Below are positions 28,659-37,997 of a stretch of DNA of 51,821 bases, one piece after another. Location: positions 1 through 51,821 of the forward strand of contig SCQX01000185.1 of the NCBI GenBank assembly GCA_004298545.1. The letters run 5' to 3'. The first letter of the stretch is position 1; each line of letters begins with the position of its first letter. Origin of the DNA: Candidimonas sp. (lineage in GTDB: Bacteria; Pseudomonadota; Gammaproteobacteria; Burkholderiales; Burkholderiaceae_B). Under the pieces are notes generated by a model. The model searched no databases. It saw only the letters and a program-made list of their open reading frames with translations, and was not told where the DNA came from. The position numbers were made by a program, and so were the translations under genes.

Positions 28659-31313
28659 TCACCGCCTCGATATTCCGCTGCGGCTTGGCAAAAAGGGCAG
28701 CCAGCCGGCGCGCAACGTATCGGCGGCCAATCGGAAATAACCAAAGACACTCGCGCGCACCACGCCCAGCATGCTCGCCAGTATGTGTTCCGGGTCGTCC
28801 CGCGCGCCTTGATCGATCCAGGCGTCCGCTCGCCCGAACGTGCACCGGACCAGATCCCGCTCCTGCGCGAGCGTCAACGCTTCGAAGGCAACACCGACCT
28901 CATCACCCGCGATACGCGCAACGCGCGCGGGGAAATATTTTTCTCGATCGCCCAGCGCGAGCCCGACGCCAACGGGCATGCCGACGACCAGCGTCGCCGC
29001 ATCCGCCAAAGTCAGCCCTAACCCGCTCAGGGCGTAATCGAACGTCTCCGCGGCCACGACGCGGCCATCGACGAGTGCCAGCAGCGCGGGAATACGCGCG
29101 GGCGAACGATGCGAACCGCGCGCCTGGCGCGCCTCGCGCGCCACGGAAATTGCAACGCCCAGCATGATCAGGTTATAGGCCGTCCAGAATAAATTGATGA
29201 GCACGGTGGACGAATCGTTCACGTTCCACCAGAAATACCGCGCGAGACCGACCGCGAATGCAATCACGTTGACAGTCGCAAGCGCAATGTAAGGCAGTGA
29301 AATCTGCCAGTCGCGATAACCTTTCGCGATGTTCCGCCCCTTATTCGTCACATTGAATTTGCCATGGCGCGGGCTCAGGAACGCCAGTGTGGTCGGCAGC
29401 ACCACGTACCACGCCAGCACCGACTCGTACACTTCAGCCCAGAAAGAATGGCGGTAGCGCCCCTGAATGCGCGAACTGGCGATGTTGGCCAGCACCAGAT
29501 GCGGCAGCACGAACGACGCCAGGGCCAGCGCCGACGCATCCAGAAAGTAGAGCTGGAACAACAAGTACGCCGTTGGCATCAACAAGAAGACCAGGCGTGG
29601 GACACCATAGAAGAAGTGCAACATGGCGTTGCTGTAGCACAAGCGCTGCGCAAACGTCAGCCCCTTCCCGAGCAAGGGATTGTCCACACGGAAAATCTGC
29701 GCCATGCCGCGCGCCCAGCGTATGCGCTGACTGATGTGATCTGCCAACGTTTCGGTTGCCAGGCCGGCGGCCTGTACCGTGGACAGATAGGCTGAACGAT
29801 AGCCGAGCCGATGCAGCCTGAGTGACGTATGGGCGTCTTCCGTAACCGTCTCGGTTGCAATGCCGCCGATGCGTTCCAGCGGCGCACGCCGGATGACGGC
29901 GCAGGAGCCACAGAAAAAAGCGGCGTTCCACAAATCGTTGCCATCCTGCACCAACCCATAGAACAAGCTGCCTTCTTCAGGCACGCGCCCGCCCGTGCCA
30001 AGGTTGCGCTGAAACGGATCCGGTGAAAAGAAATAATGTGGCGTCTGTACCAGCGCGCAGCGATCGTCGGCCACCATCGCGCCCAGGGTAGCTTGCAGGA
30101 ACGAGCGCACGGGCACATGGTCACAGTCGAAAATGGCCACATAGTCGCCGCAGGTCTCGCGCAAGGCATGATTGATGTTCCCCGCCTTGGCGCCCTGGTT
30201 GTCGTCGCGCGTGACGTACCCGACCCCGGCCTGTGCGGCGAATGCCCGGAATTCTGGCCGTTTGCCGTCGTCGAGCACGTAGACTCTCAGACGATCCGCC
30301 GGCCAGTCCATGCTTTGCGCGGCATAGACGGCTGGTTTGACGACGGAAAGCGCCTCATTGTAGGTGGGAATGAAGACATCCACCGACGGCCACCGCGCAA
30401 CATCGGGCGGCAATCTGGCTGCGGGCCGCTCGAGCGGCCAGATCGTCTGCAGATAGCCCAGCAGCAGCACCAGCCAGGTGTAGCACTCCGCCAGATAAAG
30501 GGCATAGCCGACGAACGCCTCGGTCACCCCAGGAAACTCGAGCGTCTGGGTGGTGCGCCACCACACATAACGGGCGGATGCGCTCAGCGACAGGGACACC
30601 AGCACCAGCATGGCCAGGCGCCCCGGTATTTTGCGGATCAGCAACGCCAGGGCCAGCACCACCCCGAAAAATGCCATCTGCGGCCACGGCGGCAGCGGCG
30701 TCGTCACGGCAACGATCACCACGCCGACGCCCAGAAGAGCAAGTACGATGGCGATCGGCGCGAAGCGGCCGGACCACGTCACGCCCGCCTCGATGATTTG
30801 CGCGCCGTGTGCGCGGCGCGACGCCGGCATCAGCCAATTGAACGCGGCATGCAGCCCAGCGGACAGCCAGCGCAGTGGCCCGAACAGCGCGCGAACCCCG
30901 TTTGCGCCTGCCACCCCTATCGGCAGGGTCGATGGCGGACGTACGAAGAACCGCCACATCCACTCACGGCTCCGACGAATTTCGCGTACGCCGAGCCGGC
31001 GGGCAAGCGAGTGCACGGCCGCAACGATGGCGGTGCGCAACCGATCGGGCCGACCGCGCCGCGGCGCCTTCACAAACAGCCGCAACAGCCAATCGAACCA
31101 GAAGGCGTCGGGCGGAACGCCCAGATTGCCCGCACCGCGCGTCACGAGCGCGCGCAGGGTCATCCGCACCCAATCCGGCCGGCCCGGCATCGGCGCGCGT
31201 AAGAAAAGACGCAGCACCCAAATGGACAGTCCGGCGCCTGGCGCCACCCCCAGCGCCAAGGCAACACGCGGCTTGAAGCGAGCGCGTGGCCGAAGCGTCG
31301 CATAGCGCGCCAT
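28659..31313 (-). CDS. bcsA: Cellulose synthase catalytic subunit BcsA
   Basis: BcsA (884 residues; E. coli 872) is the processive inner-membrane GT2 synthase that polymerises UDP-glucose and threads the glucan through its own channel. The E. coli-like N-terminal extension (about 1-200) and membrane helices precede the catalytic domain: DVFIPTYNEAL (about 317), DDGKRPEF (about 348), FDCDHVP (about 394), TVTEDAHTS (about 491) and QRIRWARGM (about 530). The C-terminal PilZ domain has the c-di-GMP Arg motif RGSHR (about 734), but its DxSxxG motif reads DYALSG (about 758), with Ala for Ser. The start at 31313 lies 1 bp after the bcsQ stop. Confidence 0.95.
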   Translation of the reverse strand: MARYATLRPRARFKPRVALALGVAPGAGLSIWVLRLFLRAPMPGRPDWVRMTLRALVTRGAGNLGVPPDAFWFDWLLRLFVKAPRRGRPDRLRTAIVAAVHSLARRLGVREIRRSREWMWRFFVRPPSTLPIGVAGANGVRALFGPLRWLSAGLHAAFNWLMPASRRAHGAQIIEAGVTWSGRFAPIAIVLALLGVGVVIVAVTTPLPPWPQMAFFGVVLALALLIRKIPGRLAMLVLVSLSLSASARYVWWRTTQTLEFPGVTEAFVGYALYLAECYTWLVLLLGYLQTIWPLERPAARLPPDVARWPSVDVFIPTYNEALSVVKPAVYAAQSMDWPADRLRVYVLDDGKRPEFRAFAAQAGVGYVTRDDNQGAKAGNINHALRETCGDYVAIFDCDHVPVRSFLQATLGAMVADDRCALVQTPHYFFSPDPFQRNLGTGGRVPEEGSLFYGLVQDGNDLWNAAFFCGSCAVIRRAPLERIGGIATETVTEDAHTSLRLHRLGYRSAYLSTVQAAGLATETLADHISQRIRWARGMAQIFRVDNPLLGKGLTFAQRLCYSNAMLHFFYGVPRLVFLLMPTAYLLFQLYFLDASALALASFVLPHLVLANIASSRIQGRYRHSFWAEVYESVLAWYVVLPTTLAFLSPRHGKFNVTNKGRNIAKGYRDWQISLPYIALATVNVIAFAVGLARYFWWNVNDSSTVLINLFWTAYNLIMLGVAISVAREARQARGSHRSPARIPALLALVDGRVVAAETFDYALSGLGLTLADAATLVVGMPVGVGLALGDREKYFPARVARIAGDEVGVAFEALTLAQERDLVRCTFGRADAWIDQGARDDPEHILASMLGVVRASVFGYFRLAADTLRAGWLPFLPSRSGISRR

Positions 31314-31314
31314 A

Positions 31315-32070
31315 TCAGACTCCCGGCGCCACCGGCGCGCACAGCCAATCAGCCAGTTCCCGCAGGTCGTGCGCGGCCTGCGATCGCGGGCAGGCATCGA
31401 AACAGTACTGCCCCTTGGCGTACGACTCGGGGATGCTCGCGTCCTCATGCACCCGCGGCGTCATCACCCGCTCGCGCCCCAAGCGTGCCCGCAACAGCGC
31501 CAGCACGTCGTAATGCAGCGGACGAGCGGGATGGACGCCATTGGCCAAAATGCGAAACGCACGGTTTGCGCACCGCTGCGCGTCGGCAAACCGCAGCAAT
31601 GCCGCGCACGCCACAGGCTCGGGGCGCGTCACACAAATCACCTCGTGCGCGCTGCGCATCGCCAGCGCCGCCAGCGTGCCGGGGAAGCGCGCGGCATCGA
31701 GCAGCACCATGCCATGGTCCGGCAAATCGATTTGCGCAATATGCGCACTCAGCCAGCCCGGGTCGGCTGCCAGCCGACCTTCCAGATCGAGAAGCCGATC
31801 CGCATCCAGATCACCAAAGGGAACGAAGAGTACGCCATCGGCGCTGCGATACGTGGCGCCGCGCCACGGGCTCCCCCCGTCGAGCGCGCGTGACGCGAGG
31901 CCGGTGGCTGGTGCTCGCGCAAGGCCCAAAAAAGTGCCCAGTACATTCTGGGGATCCAGCTCGACGACGACCACGGGCTGTGCCGCGCGAGCCAGAAGCA
32001 CCGCCAGCGCGGACACCAGGGACGTCTTGCCAACGCCGCCACACACCGACACGAAGGCAACGATCTTCAC
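31315..32070 (-). CDS. bcsQ: BcsQ, ParA/MinD-like ATPase of the cellulose complex
   Basis: BcsQ (251 residues) is a MinD-family ATPase that sits at the cytoplasmic vestibule of the synthase and is required for type II cellulose secretion. The P-loop is VCGGVGKTS (K15): the invariant P-loop Lys is kept, but the family's signature Lys (KGGVGKT) is Cys, comparable to Arg at that place in E. coli BcsQ. VVVVELDPQN is the switch region and LLDAARF the Walker B area. It starts with GTG overlapping the bcsF stop (GTGA). Confidence 0.88.
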   Translation of the reverse strand: MKIVAFVSVCGGVGKTSLVSALAVLLARAAQPVVVVELDPQNVLGTFLGLARAPATGLASRALDGGSPWRGATYRSADGVLFVPFGDLDADRLLDLEGRLAADPGWLSAHIAQIDLPDHGMVLLDAARFPGTLAALAMRSAHEVICVTRPEPVACAALLRFADAQRCANRAFRILANGVHPARPLHYDVLALLRARLGRERVMTPRVHEDASIPESYAKGQYCFDACPRSQAAHDLRELADWLCAPVAPGV

Positions 32071-32258
32071 ACACGGTCCTCCAGTTCATTGCGCACCAGC
32101 CGACCCTCCACGACCACCGCGGTCCAGTTCACCGCAACGATTTCGTCGCGGCGCAGCACCGCCAGAGTGGGCGGACGGAGCCACAGCAGTCGGAACAAGA
32201 TCCAGAGAACCGTCCCAACGGCCAGCCCCACGGCAAAACCATAGGCAATCAGCATCAT
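32067..32258 (-). CDS. bcsF: BcsF, small membrane protein of the cellulose complex
   Basis: This 63-residue protein has one membrane helix at its N-terminus (LIAYGFAVGLAVGTVLWILF) and a polar C-terminal half ending in a charged tail. Its length, topology and place directly behind bcsE match E. coli BcsF (63 residues), which recruits BcsE to the membrane; sequence identity itself is too low to prove it. The ATG at 32258 overlaps the bcsE stop, and the stop overlaps the bcsQ GTG, so it is translationally coupled on both sides. Confidence 0.72.
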   Translation of the reverse strand: MMLIAYGFAVGLAVGTVLWILFRLLWLRPPTLAVLRRDEIVAVNWTAVVVEGRLVRNELEDRV

Positions 32259-34051
32259 GACGTGTGCCTCAGCGTGATGCGCAGCGGCATCGTGACCGGC
32301 ACGGCGCCCCGCGCACCCGCGCGACTGGGCGCCGGCGCCGCGGCGGGCGGCACTCCCGGCTGCGCGCCCTCGCACCGAACGGACGCCGATGCCGCGGCGC
32401 GCTCGGGCGCGCGCATCATCAAGACATCGGCCGACTTGCCCGTCCGGGGCGGAAAATTGGCCGTGGACGCCGTGTGCGCCAGAACGTCACTGTAATCGGC
32501 CGCTGGCTGGCGGCATTCGGAAGCCATCAACTGCGACACATGCTCGCCAATGTTGCGTAGATGGGTGACCTCATCGAAAAACGCCGACAATGGCTGCGCG
32601 AATACGCGTTGCAGCACGCGATCGACGTCCGCTTCCGGGCAGGAGAACAAAAACAGGTACAAACTGTCGGCGTCGGCCGTGCAGACATCACCATGACGCG
32701 ACAGCCGGCACGCGCGCAGCGCCGACAAATGGCCCGCCTGAGCGCGCAACCGCAATTGGACGATCACGTGAGGCAAAGGCAGGGCACGACCACGCTCGAG
32801 AACCCGCGCCACGTGCTCGCAGAAGCGCGCCATGCTCAGGTAGCCACAGGATTCCTCTGCTGTCGCGGCCGCCAGCGTGGCATGGTAGTCGCTGGCGATG
32901 GGGCCGGTGAAACGCTGCTCTCGCACCAGGCCGATGAGTATCTGGAGCCGCGAGAACGATACCTCGCGTCCCGCCACCATGTTGATACCCAGATTGCGCA
33001 GCAGAAGCTCGTGCTCATGACGCAGCGTCCAGTGGCACTCGCGCACGACGATGCCAATCTTCCGCCCGCAGCGCTGCCGCACATCGCACACGGCCCGGCA
33101 CAGCCCTTCGAAATCTTCCTGTCCCGCATAGGCGAACAGCGCCACGGCATTGCCACCCGGATGGCACGCGGCGGCCAATGCGTCGTTGTCTTCGAATACC
33201 TCGTAGTTGGGTGGCAATTGCGCCTCCGACTGCACCGCGGCGCGCGCCGCCAGCAGCCGCCCGGCACGCCGTGCGAGGCGCTGCGCGGTCTGATCCGCGC
33301 TCACCGCCAGCACCCGCATCGCGCCATCTTTCCCACGTTCCAGCGGCCACTCCGTCTCCATCTCGGGCGCATCATTCCAGAACTGCGTCCACCACGATAC
33401 GTCACCGCCCGTCCGCAGCAAACACGCCACGCCATCGAAACGACGCTCCGGCACCCGCCCGCCGCGCACCGCGCCGTGGAAATCATCGTCCGCCTGACCC
33501 GCGGCGGCGCCACGGCCATGCGGGCCAAGCACGAAGACGACACAACAGCGCCATGTGCGTGACCAATCGACCACATAATCCATCTGCGGATTCATGGCCG
33601 CGCCGTCGTCCCAGTCAAACCAGCCGTCCGCCCCTTCCACGATGACCAGGGAGCCGGGCGGCACGCCAAATTCCAGCAGGGACGCAAGACCACCAGCCAG
33701 CCGCGCCAAGGGCGATGCCGACCCCGCGGGCCGCGCGGCCGCGACCGCCGGAGGTGCTGCAAGGACGTTCAATGACGCGGGCCAGCGCCTCCCTGGCGAT
33801 GCGCCGGTTTGTCGCGCCCGCACCGCTGCGGCCGCCTGTTCCGGATCGCGGGCCAGCGCAAGCACCACACACTCCGCCGAGGACGTCCGCGCCACACCGA
33901 AGACCAACGCGTCACGGACGTCGGACGGATCCGCATACACCAGGTAAGCCCCGACGGCGCGCAGCGTTGCCACCCGTTCCGGCAAGCCGACGATACCCAG
34001 GTGAGCGCAGTGCCGGTGCTTGCGGCGGCGTGTCGAAAACAAAGCAGTCAT
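32255..34051 (-). CDS. bcsE: BcsE, c-di-GMP-binding cellulose regulator
   Basis: BcsE (598 residues) is a cytoplasmic c-di-GMP sensor that boosts synthase assembly and activity. Order: an N-terminal degenerate ATPase-like domain (about 1-220), a receiver-like domain (about 225-390, with VREQRFTGPIAS) and a GGDEF-like domain (about 395-530). The last contains RHGD in CRLSRHGDVC (about residue 450), matching the RxGD I-site through which E. coli BcsE binds c-di-GMP. A Pro/Ala-rich tail follows, probably the BcsF/G-interacting region. It begins 46 bp after the bcsC stop, the widest gap inside the operon, so an internal promoter is possible. Confidence 0.86.
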   Translation of the reverse strand: MTALFSTRRRKHRHCAHLGIVGLPERVATLRAVGAYLVYADPSDVRDALVFGVARTSSAECVVLALARDPEQAAAAVRARQTGASPGRRWPASLNVLAAPPAVAAARPAGSASPLARLAGGLASLLEFGVPPGSLVIVEGADGWFDWDDGAAMNPQMDYVVDWSRTWRCCVVFVLGPHGRGAAAGQADDDFHGAVRGGRVPERRFDGVACLLRTGGDVSWWTQFWNDAPEMETEWPLERGKDGAMRVLAVSADQTAQRLARRAGRLLAARAAVQSEAQLPPNYEVFEDNDALAAACHPGGNAVALFAYAGQEDFEGLCRAVCDVRQRCGRKIGIVVRECHWTLRHEHELLLRNLGINMVAGREVSFSRLQILIGLVREQRFTGPIASDYHATLAAATAEESCGYLSMARFCEHVARVLERGRALPLPHVIVQLRLRAQAGHLSALRACRLSRHGDVCTADADSLYLFLFSCPEADVDRVLQRVFAQPLSAFFDEVTHLRNIGEHVSQLMASECRQPAADYSDVLAHTASTANFPPRTGKSADVLMMRAPERAAASASVRCEGAQPGVPPAAAPAPSRAGARGAVPVTMPLRITLRHTS

Positions 34052-34097
34052 GAAACGAACACCATCCTGAAATCGAGCGGCGATGGATCGGCCACCA

Positions 34098-37000
34098 TCA
34101 AAAATCGGAATAGGGATCCACCGCGCTCGGTGGGTACTTCACCGGCCCTTTGTCGGGATTGAACAGATAGCGGAAATACAGCATTGCCGTCGACGGCGCG
34201 TTGTCGTGCGAACGATCGATGGAAAAGCTCACCCCCACCGCCAGACGGGAGGTCAGGTTGTATTGGAGAACGCCGCCCAGCGAATACGAGAAGCCCCCGC
34301 CGGGGCCGCCGCTATGCACGAGGTTGCCGGATGCCCGCTGGAGCTGGGGAGATGTCGGGTAGAACGGCGAGTCGGATTCATAGGTGTTCGAATACCCCGC
34401 GGAGCCTCGCAACTCCCAGGACGCCTTGCCGGCGCGGCCCGACCAGCGCAGCGGCACGCCAACCGACAGGTAGCGCTGCGGGCTGTAGTAACCGCCCTGG
34501 CCGAACGTATAGAAATCCAGGTTCCTGGAATAATGCCAGTAATTGCCGATGAGCCCGCTTTCCAATCGCCAATTCCGGGCCTGAGCCACTGGGACGATGA
34601 CGCCGGTGCGCAGCTCGAATGACTGGTTCGTCTGCACATTGCGCCCCGTGTAGACGTATCCGCCAAGCTGCGCGAAGGCGGTGGCCGTTCCCACGTCGCG
34701 CGACACGCGCACATCGGCGCCAGTTTGCACCACGCCGCCATACGCCTCGCCGCTGACGGGGTCGCGCACCCCGGCGTACGACAGCACACTGCCGGTCACC
34801 GCGCGGCGCGACAGATTGAGTCGCAGACCTACATAATCGTTGGGGAAAACGACGCGTATGCCGCCGACGATATTCGTTACCGGAAACCCCACCGGTGTGG
34901 TGCCGAGATCCACGCGCCAGTCATCGGCCTCGAACCCCGCCCCCAGCGCCACGCCGGTCGCTTTTGTATGCAACGATTCCTTCAACGGCGCGCCCACGCC
35001 CCCGTTGGGCTGCGCCGCAAAGGTACCCAGGGATTTGCGCGCATACGAATCCGACGGGTCCAGCGTTCCGGCGTCGAGTTTCACCCCATCGACATGAATC
35101 AGCCAATGGCCGAGGTAGCCCTGCGGGATCCGAACCTGCATGGGCGCTTCAACCGCGCGATAGAGCGACACCCCCGCCGTACCGCTGTTGTAGGACGGGC
35201 TGACACCCGCCTCGACCAGGGGCTGGCGCCGCAACTCTAGCGCATCGAGGGCGCGCTGCGCCGAGGTACCGGCGGGCCCCGCGGTGACGCCTTCGGATGA
35301 TTCCTGCGCCAGCGCCCGCCGATAATCGACCTTCGCCAGATCGTACTGGCCGAGCGCCTCGCGTATCTTCCCCTGCTCGACCATGATGTCGGAACGCGCG
35401 CCAAGGCGGTCCTGCAGCGCATCCGTCACGGTGGCGGCCTCGCGCGGGCGTCTGAGCGCCACGAAACGGCGCGCGGCCGACAACCTCACATCGACGTCCT
35501 CCGGCGGGGCCTGGTCCACGACACGGCGCACCAGCGTCAGAGCCTCCCGCCGGTCTCCATCCTGCTCGAGGATCCTGGCCAAGGTGAGCTGGACGTCCGG
35601 GTCATCGGGATTCCGCGTCAAGAGAGGCGCCAGGGCCGCTCTTGCCTGCGCGTAGCGGCCCTGGCTGCGACGCAGATCCACAAGCTCCATGATCCAGCGC
35701 GGATCGGCGCGTAACGCGGGGTCCGCCCGGTACAGGCGCCGTTCCGCCAAATCATAGTCATCGTCGGCCATCGCCGCATCGGTCAGGCGCAGCACGCGCC
35801 TGAGGCTTTCATCATTGAGGCGCTTGGTCTGCTCGCGCGTGAGATTGGGGTTACGGGCAATGTCATCGAGCCACACCCTCAAGGCCTCTTCACGTCCCGC
35901 GTTGGCCAGCAGATCGCCCTGGCGCAGCCGCACGTCGACTTGCGGATCGGCCGGCGATGCATTTTTCCGCAGCCAGCCCTCCAGCAGGGCGAGGCCGCGA
36001 TCGGCATGTCCCTGAACGATCCACTGGTTGCCGATCGACGCGAGAATGTACGGGTAGTCCGGCACGAGGGCCGCCGCATTTTCAAGATTCTTTTCACTGT
36101 CCGCGCGGTCACCCCGGCGATACCGTGCCTCGGCGTCGGCCAACAGCCGGCGCGCCCGCAGACTGCGGTCCAGGGACCGCATCGCATCGGTGCGTTGCGC
36201 CGCCGGCACGCGATCGAGCGCGGCCTGCGCCCCCGCGCCATCGTTCTGCGCGTCCCGGTACAAAGCTGTCGCATAGCTCATATCTGCGCGGTCGAAACGC
36301 CGGAAGCCCTCTTCCATGACCGAACGCCCCATCTGCGGCAGACCCATTCGGCTGTATGCGCGCGCAAGCGTATAGCGCGTCCACGCCGCCCCCGGGTCGT
36401 GCCGCAGCGACGCTTCAAGCGCCCGTATCGCCGGCCCGGTCTTGCCCTGCGCCAGCAGCCGCTCCGCCTCATCCGCGAACTGCCGGGCGCGCAGGCGCTC
36501 CAACGCTTCAAGCCTCTTGCCCGTGAAGCGTTTCTCCAGTGCGGCCATCAACGCGCCGACCTCGTCCGAACGCCCCTGATTGCGCAACAGTTCCGCCATC
36601 TGTTGCACAGTGCCAACCGTCACATCGGCGCGCGCCAACTCGCGGCGCAACAGCGGCTCGGCCTGACCCCATTTTTTTTGCGCCAGCAGCGCGTCGACGA
36701 GCAGGCCGGACGCGGATTCATTGCCCGGCTGCTGGGCAAGCGCCGCGCGCGCATAACGCTCCGCCTGCGCGGGCCGGCCCTGATCGGCCGCGTCGCGCGC
36801 CTGCTTGATGGTTCCCCAGAACAACGCGGTTTGCGCCAGGCTTTCCCACTTGCTCCGGCCGTCTTCATCCAGGCGCGCGGCTCTCAGGAACAGGGTACGC
36901 GCCTCCATGTGTCTGCCCTGGCGCATTCTGATCACCCCTAACCCCCCCAACACCTCCGGGTCATCGGACCGCCCCTTCAGCGCCTCTTCGAGCAACGGCG

Positions 37001-37997
37001 CCGCGGCGACACCACCGGTCTCGTCCAACAGGCGCAGCCCTTTTTGCCGCGCCTGCCAGTACGGATCGGCGGCGAGTGCCTCCTGGGCGGCCAGCCGCGC
37101 TTCCGCCGCCTTCAACTGGTCCCGGAATTCGGTGTCGTCGGGCACCACGGCCAAGTAAGTCTTCAGCGGAACGATGTAGGCCGGATCGCCGCCGGCGGCG
37201 CGCAATACCCGCCGCCAGACATTGAATGTCGCCGAGCGGTCGGCGTAGGGGTCGCGCGATACCCGCTGCACGATGCGCAGTGCCCGCATGCGGGTCGACG
37301 CTTCGCGGTTGAGCAGGCTGGCCAGCGTCAGCGAGGCGTCGGTATTGTCCGGGTTCGCGGCCACCAATTTTTGCAGTGCGGCAATCGCCACGGGCCGATC
37401 GGGTGGATTTTGCGCCAGCGTGTCGTAATAGGGCCCCGCCAGCGCACCCGTCGGCGGCCCGAGCGGGAACAACGCCTTGAGCTGGCGTATCGCATCGGCC
37501 GGATCGCTTCCCCCGGCGAGGCGCTGAACCGTCGCGAACTTCTGTTTGTCGGGGCCCGCCATGCGATACGCATAGTCGAGTTCGCGCGTCCCGCTTGCCG
37601 TCGGGCTCGCGGCCCTGAGCCGCGCCAATAGGCGGGCAGCGTCGGTCATGCGCCCCATGCGCACCTCGATCTGACCCAGACCGGACAGCGCATCGGAGTC
37701 TTCCGGAAGAACCAGCAAGGCCTTCTTCAATTGTTCGATGGCAAGGTCATCGCGACGATGGTGAACCCAGTATCTGGCACTGGCGACCAGCTCGTCCACC
37801 GTGCCCTGCGCGGCGGTGGCGGCCGGGTCGGACGCGTTCTGCACGAGCGCGCCAGGCTGGCGGGCCGCGCCGGCGGGCACTGGCTCGGTGGCGCCCGCCG
37901 CCACACAAGGCGCCAGCAACAGGCCCACCCACGCCAGGCGCCGGGCCGCCGGCGCCGCGCGATAAAGAGCCCACGCGAGCATCTCCCGTGCAATCAT
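34098..37997 (-). CDS. bcsC: BcsC, cellulose export outer-membrane channel with TPR scaffold
   Basis: BcsC (1299 residues; E. coli 1157) conveys cellulose through periplasm and outer membrane. A signal peptide (about 1-36, WVGLLLAPCVAAGA) precedes a long array of TPR-like helical repeats (about 60-915; for example DALSGLGQIEVRMGRMTDAA and PEVLGGLGVIRMRQGRHMEA). The C-terminal barrel begins near 925 (PLVEAGVSPSYNSGTAGVSL) and ends in Phe, as outer-membrane barrels do. AAGGGG before the ATG at 37997, which overlaps the bcsZ stop, decides the start. Homopolymers A8 (coding strand, 36672-36679) and G7 (36943-36949) lie in the TPR part. Confidence 0.93.
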   Translation of the reverse strand: MIAREMLAWALYRAAPAARRLAWVGLLLAPCVAAGATEPVPAGAARQPGALVQNASDPAATAAQGTVDELVASARYWVHHRRDDLAIEQLKKALLVLPEDSDALSGLGQIEVRMGRMTDAARLLARLRAASPTASGTRELDYAYRMAGPDKQKFATVQRLAGGSDPADAIRQLKALFPLGPPTGALAGPYYDTLAQNPPDRPVAIAALQKLVAANPDNTDASLTLASLLNREASTRMRALRIVQRVSRDPYADRSATFNVWRRVLRAAGGDPAYIVPLKTYLAVVPDDTEFRDQLKAAEARLAAQEALAADPYWQARQKGLRLLDETGGVAAAPLLEEALKGRSDDPEVLGGLGVIRMRQGRHMEARTLFLRAARLDEDGRSKWESLAQTALFWGTIKQARDAADQGRPAQAERYARAALAQQPGNESASGLLVDALLAQKKWGQAEPLLRRELARADVTVGTVQQMAELLRNQGRSDEVGALMAALEKRFTGKRLEALERLRARQFADEAERLLAQGKTGPAIRALEASLRHDPGAAWTRYTLARAYSRMGLPQMGRSVMEEGFRRFDRADMSYATALYRDAQNDGAGAQAALDRVPAAQRTDAMRSLDRSLRARRLLADAEARYRRGDRADSEKNLENAAALVPDYPYILASIGNQWIVQGHADRGLALLEGWLRKNASPADPQVDVRLRQGDLLANAGREEALRVWLDDIARNPNLTREQTKRLNDESLRRVLRLTDAAMADDDYDLAERRLYRADPALRADPRWIMELVDLRRSQGRYAQARAALAPLLTRNPDDPDVQLTLARILEQDGDRREALTLVRRVVDQAPPEDVDVRLSAARRFVALRRPREAATVTDALQDRLGARSDIMVEQGKIREALGQYDLAKVDYRRALAQESSEGVTAGPAGTSAQRALDALELRRQPLVEAGVSPSYNSGTAGVSLYRAVEAPMQVRIPQGYLGHWLIHVDGVKLDAGTLDPSDSYARKSLGTFAAQPNGGVGAPLKESLHTKATGVALGAGFEADDWRVDLGTTPVGFPVTNIVGGIRVVFPNDYVGLRLNLSRRAVTGSVLSYAGVRDPVSGEAYGGVVQTGADVRVSRDVGTATAFAQLGGYVYTGRNVQTNQSFELRTGVIVPVAQARNWRLESGLIGNYWHYSRNLDFYTFGQGGYYSPQRYLSVGVPLRWSGRAGKASWELRGSAGYSNTYESDSPFYPTSPQLQRASGNLVHSGGPGGGFSYSLGGVLQYNLTSRLAVGVSFSIDRSHDNAPSTAMLYFRYLFNPDKGPVKYPPSAVDPYSDF

